Of a DNA stretch of 64,000 nt, positions 61,954-64,000 are shown piece by piece. The stretch is from CAYZQH01 sp050300015 (lineage in GTDB: Bacteria > Pseudomonadota > Gammaproteobacteria > Pseudomonadales > Cellvibrionaceae). Made by a program: the position numbers and the translations under genes. The DNA lies in NCBI GenBank assembly GCA_050300015.1, contig JBNKWZ010000004.1:81079-145078 (forward strand), read 5' to 3'. The stretch's first letter is position 1; the number at the start of each line of letters is the position of its first letter. Under the pieces are notes generated by a model that worked only from the letters and a program-made list of their open reading frames with translations, had not been told where the DNA came from and searched no databases.

Positions 61954-62493
61954 TTAGATGAACCCTTTTAATTTTGCGAGTCCATATGCATTAACAGTGG
62001 TTGCGTCTTTAATGACGTCACTTTTTATCATAGACTCAAATTGACTGAGACTAAACTTTCTGGATATCAACCCTTCCTCTTCTTCATCTAATTTCATTGT
62101 GGATTCACTTAGATCTGTGGCTAGGTAGATGTGATAGCCTTGGCTCGAATATCCATAGGCAAGAAACTGATGACCTACGTAATCCATTGTTCCAGCAACC
62201 AAACCTGTTTCCTCCTTAAGTTCTCCTGCTGCGAGCAATGAATGGTCGGCTTCTGGATTTAACTCCCATGATCCTTGAGGCAGTTCCCAGTACCTACTCT
62301 CTACTGCGTACCTATATTGCTCAACCAAATAGATATATTCGTCTTGGATAGCTAAAATAGCTACAAAATCAGGCTTATCGACGACTCCAAAAATTCCTTC
62401 AGCTCCACTATGACGACGTATTTTGTCTTCTCGAACTCGCATCCAGCGATTTTCGTAAACAACTGTAGTCTCTAATGTTTCCAATTCTTTCAA
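61954..62493 (-). CDS. Nudix hydrolase (ADP-ribose pyrophosphatase-like)
   Basis: A 179-residue NDP-sugar pyrophosphatase-like protein: FVAILAIQDEYIYLVEQYRY, WELPQGSWELNPEADHSLLA and the Nudix core AAGELKEETGLVAG. The first half of the Nudix box is unusual (G and E spaced differently and G for R in the RE pair), so activity is uncertain. An IS3-family element sits 26 bp upstream. I take the TTG at 62493 with AAGAGA before it; the frame stays open into the element, and before insertion an ATG in the attC core at about 63786 would have been in frame. Confidence 0.82.
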   Translation of the reverse strand: MKELETLETTVVYENRWMRVREDKIRRHSGAEGIFGVVDKPDFVAILAIQDEYIYLVEQYRYAVESRYWELPQGSWELNPEADHSLLAAGELKEETGLVAGTMDYVGHQFLAYGYSSQGYHIYLATDLSESTMKLDEEEEGLISRKFSLSQFESMIKSDVIKDATTVNAYGLAKLKGFI

Positions 62494-62545
62494 GGCATCA
62501 ATTCTCTTATTTTGCTGGTGTTCCCCACAAAAAGTAGACACTCTA

Positions 62546-63412
62546 CTATGCAGCCAACGCTGCTTTCTCTTCAAACGCGACCGGACTCATGCCGTCGTTT
62601 GCAGAATGCCTTCTTTTGCGATTATAAAAGACTTCAATGTAGCCAAATATACCTGATCTTGCCTCGTCAATCGACTGGTAGCTTTTCGCATAAATGAGCT
62701 CTACCTTAAGTCGAGCATAGAAGGATTCCATTACGGCGTTGTCCCAGCAATTTCCCTTCCTGCTCATGCTCCGAGTAATCTCGTGCCTCTCAAGAAAACT
62801 AACGTAGCTGTTTGAGCGATACTGCGTCCCCCGGTCTGAGTGAACGATCAATCCCGGGGTGACACCTCGAGCATCAATGGCCATTTGCATCGCTTGAGTG
62901 ATCAGCTGCTCTGTCATGCTCGTGTCCAGGCTCCAGCCAATAATACGGCGTGAATAGAGGTCCATCACCGTCGCCAGGTATAGCCACTGATTTCGAACCC
63001 ACACATAGGTAATGTCTGTGACCCACTTCTGGTTAGGGCGCTCTGCTGAGAAATCGCGCCATAGCAGGTTATCGGCGACATTGTGCATGGTTAGGGCATG
63101 GCCACCGTAATTGAAGGCTTTGCCATTGCGGGCCAATATGCCCTGTTCCTGCATGATTTGGGCGATATAGTTGACGGAGCACCTGTGACCGAGAGCGTTC
63201 AGCTCCTGAGTGATTCGTGGGGCACCGTAGGCCGCCTCAAATACTTCGTAGGTGTCTTTGACCAACGACGTTACGGTCTCTTTACGAGCCTCTCGCTTGC
63301 TTTGTGGGGCACCTCGCCATCGATAGAAACCCGATCGATGCACACCCAAAACGTCGCACATCAAGCAGATGCTGTAGTGGACCACGTATTCTAAAATTAA
63401 CGCGTACTTCAC
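62546..63412 (-). CDS. IS3-family transposase OrfB (DDE integrase domain)
   Basis: A 288-residue catalytic part. HTH_21 region (SGFYRWRGAPQSKREARKE), then an rve core with D in WVTDITYVWV, D in VHSDRGTQYRSNSY and E in NAVMESFYARLK, and the C-terminal RKRRHSANDGMSPVAFEEK. GTG start overlaps the orfA stop (GTGA), consistent with coupling or frameshift fusion to OrfAB. Confidence 0.95.
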   Translation of the reverse strand: MKYALILEYVVHYSICLMCDVLGVHRSGFYRWRGAPQSKREARKETVTSLVKDTYEVFEAAYGAPRITQELNALGHRCSVNYIAQIMQEQGILARNGKAFNYGGHALTMHNVADNLLWRDFSAERPNQKWVTDITYVWVRNQWLYLATVMDLYSRRIIGWSLDTSMTEQLITQAMQMAIDARGVTPGLIVHSDRGTQYRSNSYVSFLERHEITRSMSRKGNCWDNAVMESFYARLKVELIYAKSYQSIDEARSGIFGYIEVFYNRKRRHSANDGMSPVAFEEKAALAA

Positions 63413-63732
63413 TCTTTGTCTTTCGCGAAGTACGCAGAAACCTTTTTTAGAAATTCCACTTCCTCTTGAAGACGCTTGTTCTCACGCCTTAGACGACGAA
63501 CCTCTTTACTTTCTTTTTTGGAGCCATCAACACCATCTACGGTATTAAACTGCTTATTCGAAAGACGGTTGAGCTGGCGCTTCCAGTTTGAAATCTGCTG
63601 AGCACTAATACCCAACTCCTTCGCCACTTGCGCCTGAGTTACTCCTGGTTTTTCAGACCGTTTGATGGCCTCTTTGCGAAACTCTTCAGTGTAATGCTGA
63701 TGCCTTTTACGTGCCATTTTGGACACCTCCAT
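63409..63732 (-). CDS. IS3-family transposase OrfA (HTH)
   Basis: A 107-residue DNA-binding part. HTH region HYTEEFRKEAIKRSEKPGVT, AQVAKELGISAQQISNWKRQ, followed by a leucine-zipper-like helix (VRRLRRENKRLQEEVEFLKK). Typical length for the family, intact. Confidence 0.95.
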   Translation of the reverse strand: MEVSKMARKRHQHYTEEFRKEAIKRSEKPGVTQAQVAKELGISAQQISNWKRQLNRLSNKQFNTVDGVDGSKKESKEVRRLRRENKRLQEEVEFLKKVSAYFAKDKE

Positions 63733-63783
63733 ATAGGGCTAATATAACTATACAGGGTGTCTACTATTCGTGGGTAACTTGGA

Positions 63784-63894
63784 ACATAACGCCACAATTA
63801 CCCGAGCCGGAAGTGGCGAACTTTTTGTGTTATTAGCGAAGCGTAACACAAAAAGTGTTACGCTTTTGGCTTCGGGTAGATTGTTTTGTTAGAG
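63784..63894 (-). other. attC recombination site
   Basis: Minus-strand cores GCTCTAACAAAACAATCTACC and GTAATTGTGGCGTTATGT, 111 bp, with arms CCGAAGCC / GGCTCGGG and an AACACAAAAAG inner palindrome. The IS lies only a few bases beyond its distal core. Confidence 0.88.
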
Positions 63895-64000
63895 CAATTT
63901 TTCGAAAAATAGTTTGTCCACGGCCATAACCGGGAAGTCAGCAGGCAGACGCGATTGATCAATAGAGGAATACCCGTTACGGGCATAAAATGTATGCGCA
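63889..64000 (-). CDS. GNAT N-acetyltransferase, C-terminal end only
   Basis: The last 36 codons of a gene that continues past the window: AHTFYARNGYSSIDQSRLPA, then DFPVMAVDKLFFEKLL and stop. The FYARNGY motif followed by a LPxxFPVMxVD ending is typical of GNAT enzymes. It is the next cassette gene of the second array; its stop lies in the attC core. Confidence 0.75.
   Translation of the reverse strand, partial: AHTFYARNGYSSIDQSRLPADFPVMAVDKLFFEKLL

Larger units (their letters stand above)
62519..63779 (-). mobile_element. IS3-family insertion sequence, complete
   Basis: About 1.26 kb with imperfect terminal inverted repeats of about 25 bp (TTCCCCACAAAAAGTAGACA versus TTACCCACGAATAGTAGACA) flanking overlapping orfA and orfB. 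A 3-bp TGG duplication (62516-62518 and 63780-63782) fits IS3-family target duplications. Both frames are intact, so it may be active. It landed between an attC and the Nudix gene. Confidence 0.88.

Overview
The window looks like chromosome of a marine, polysaccharide-degrading gammaproteobacterium, most likely a Cellvibrionaceae relative (Saccharophagus/Teredinibacter/Cellvibrio type). The grounds are a secreted GH43 lipoprotein with a long poly-serine linker, several CBM-like domains, gammaproteobacterial ilvIH, trhO and dinB, and a giant two-partner-secretion adhesin. This placement is inference from gene content; there is no rRNA or other marker gene here.

Layout: (1) 1-7 kb is core chromosome: truncated dinB, ilvIH, a DUF4124 protein, trhO, a MATE exporter and a zinc-ribbon/YbjQ-like protein. 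(2) 7-12.4 kb is accessory DNA with interspersed repeats, a GH43 lipoprotein and decayed sequence. (3) 12.4-20.5 kb is an integron-type cassette array without a visible integrase (CALIN-like). It has seven full attC sites and one truncated attC, all in minus orientation. Cargo: MerR/TipAS regulator, AlkC-like HEAT protein, two paralogous small exported proteins, an acyltransferase, an RDD membrane protein and a Fic protein. A decayed group II intron sits in or at one attC. (4) 21.3-39 kb encodes a TpsB transporter and a 5331-residue LktA-type TpsA adhesin. (5) 39.8-45.9 kb has a two-sensor GGDEF/EAL protein, a GNAT enzyme, a DUF2164 protein and about 1.4 kb without a clear gene. (6) 45.9-53 kb is a SCO copper chaperone followed by a 2091-residue fusion of copper-radical oxidase, beta-propeller, dihaem cytochrome and carbohydrate-binding modules. 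(7) 53.3-59.4 kb is a tight five-gene minus-strand operon: carrier protein, acyl-CoA dehydrogenase-like enzyme, amino acid:carrier-protein ligase, DUF1839 protein and GH2 glycosidase. (8) 60.5-64 kb is a second attC array: PhyH dioxygenase, an inverted HTH/membrane-peptide cassette, a Nudix enzyme interrupted upstream by an intact IS3-family element, and a truncated GNAT gene.

Two systems deserve most attention. The SCO plus fused oxidase/dihaem gene puts copper delivery, H2O2-generating oxidase chemistry and a peroxidase-type cytochrome together. It resembles, in one polypeptide, the Sco-GlxA-DtpA partnership known from Streptomyces. The ACP/ligase/dehydrogenase/DUF1839/GH2 operon looks like a tRNA-independent aminoacyl-carrier-protein pathway whose product is unknown to me. 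In addition, four copies of a two-hairpin interspersed repeat, two of them with an extra shared flank, form a family I do not recognise.
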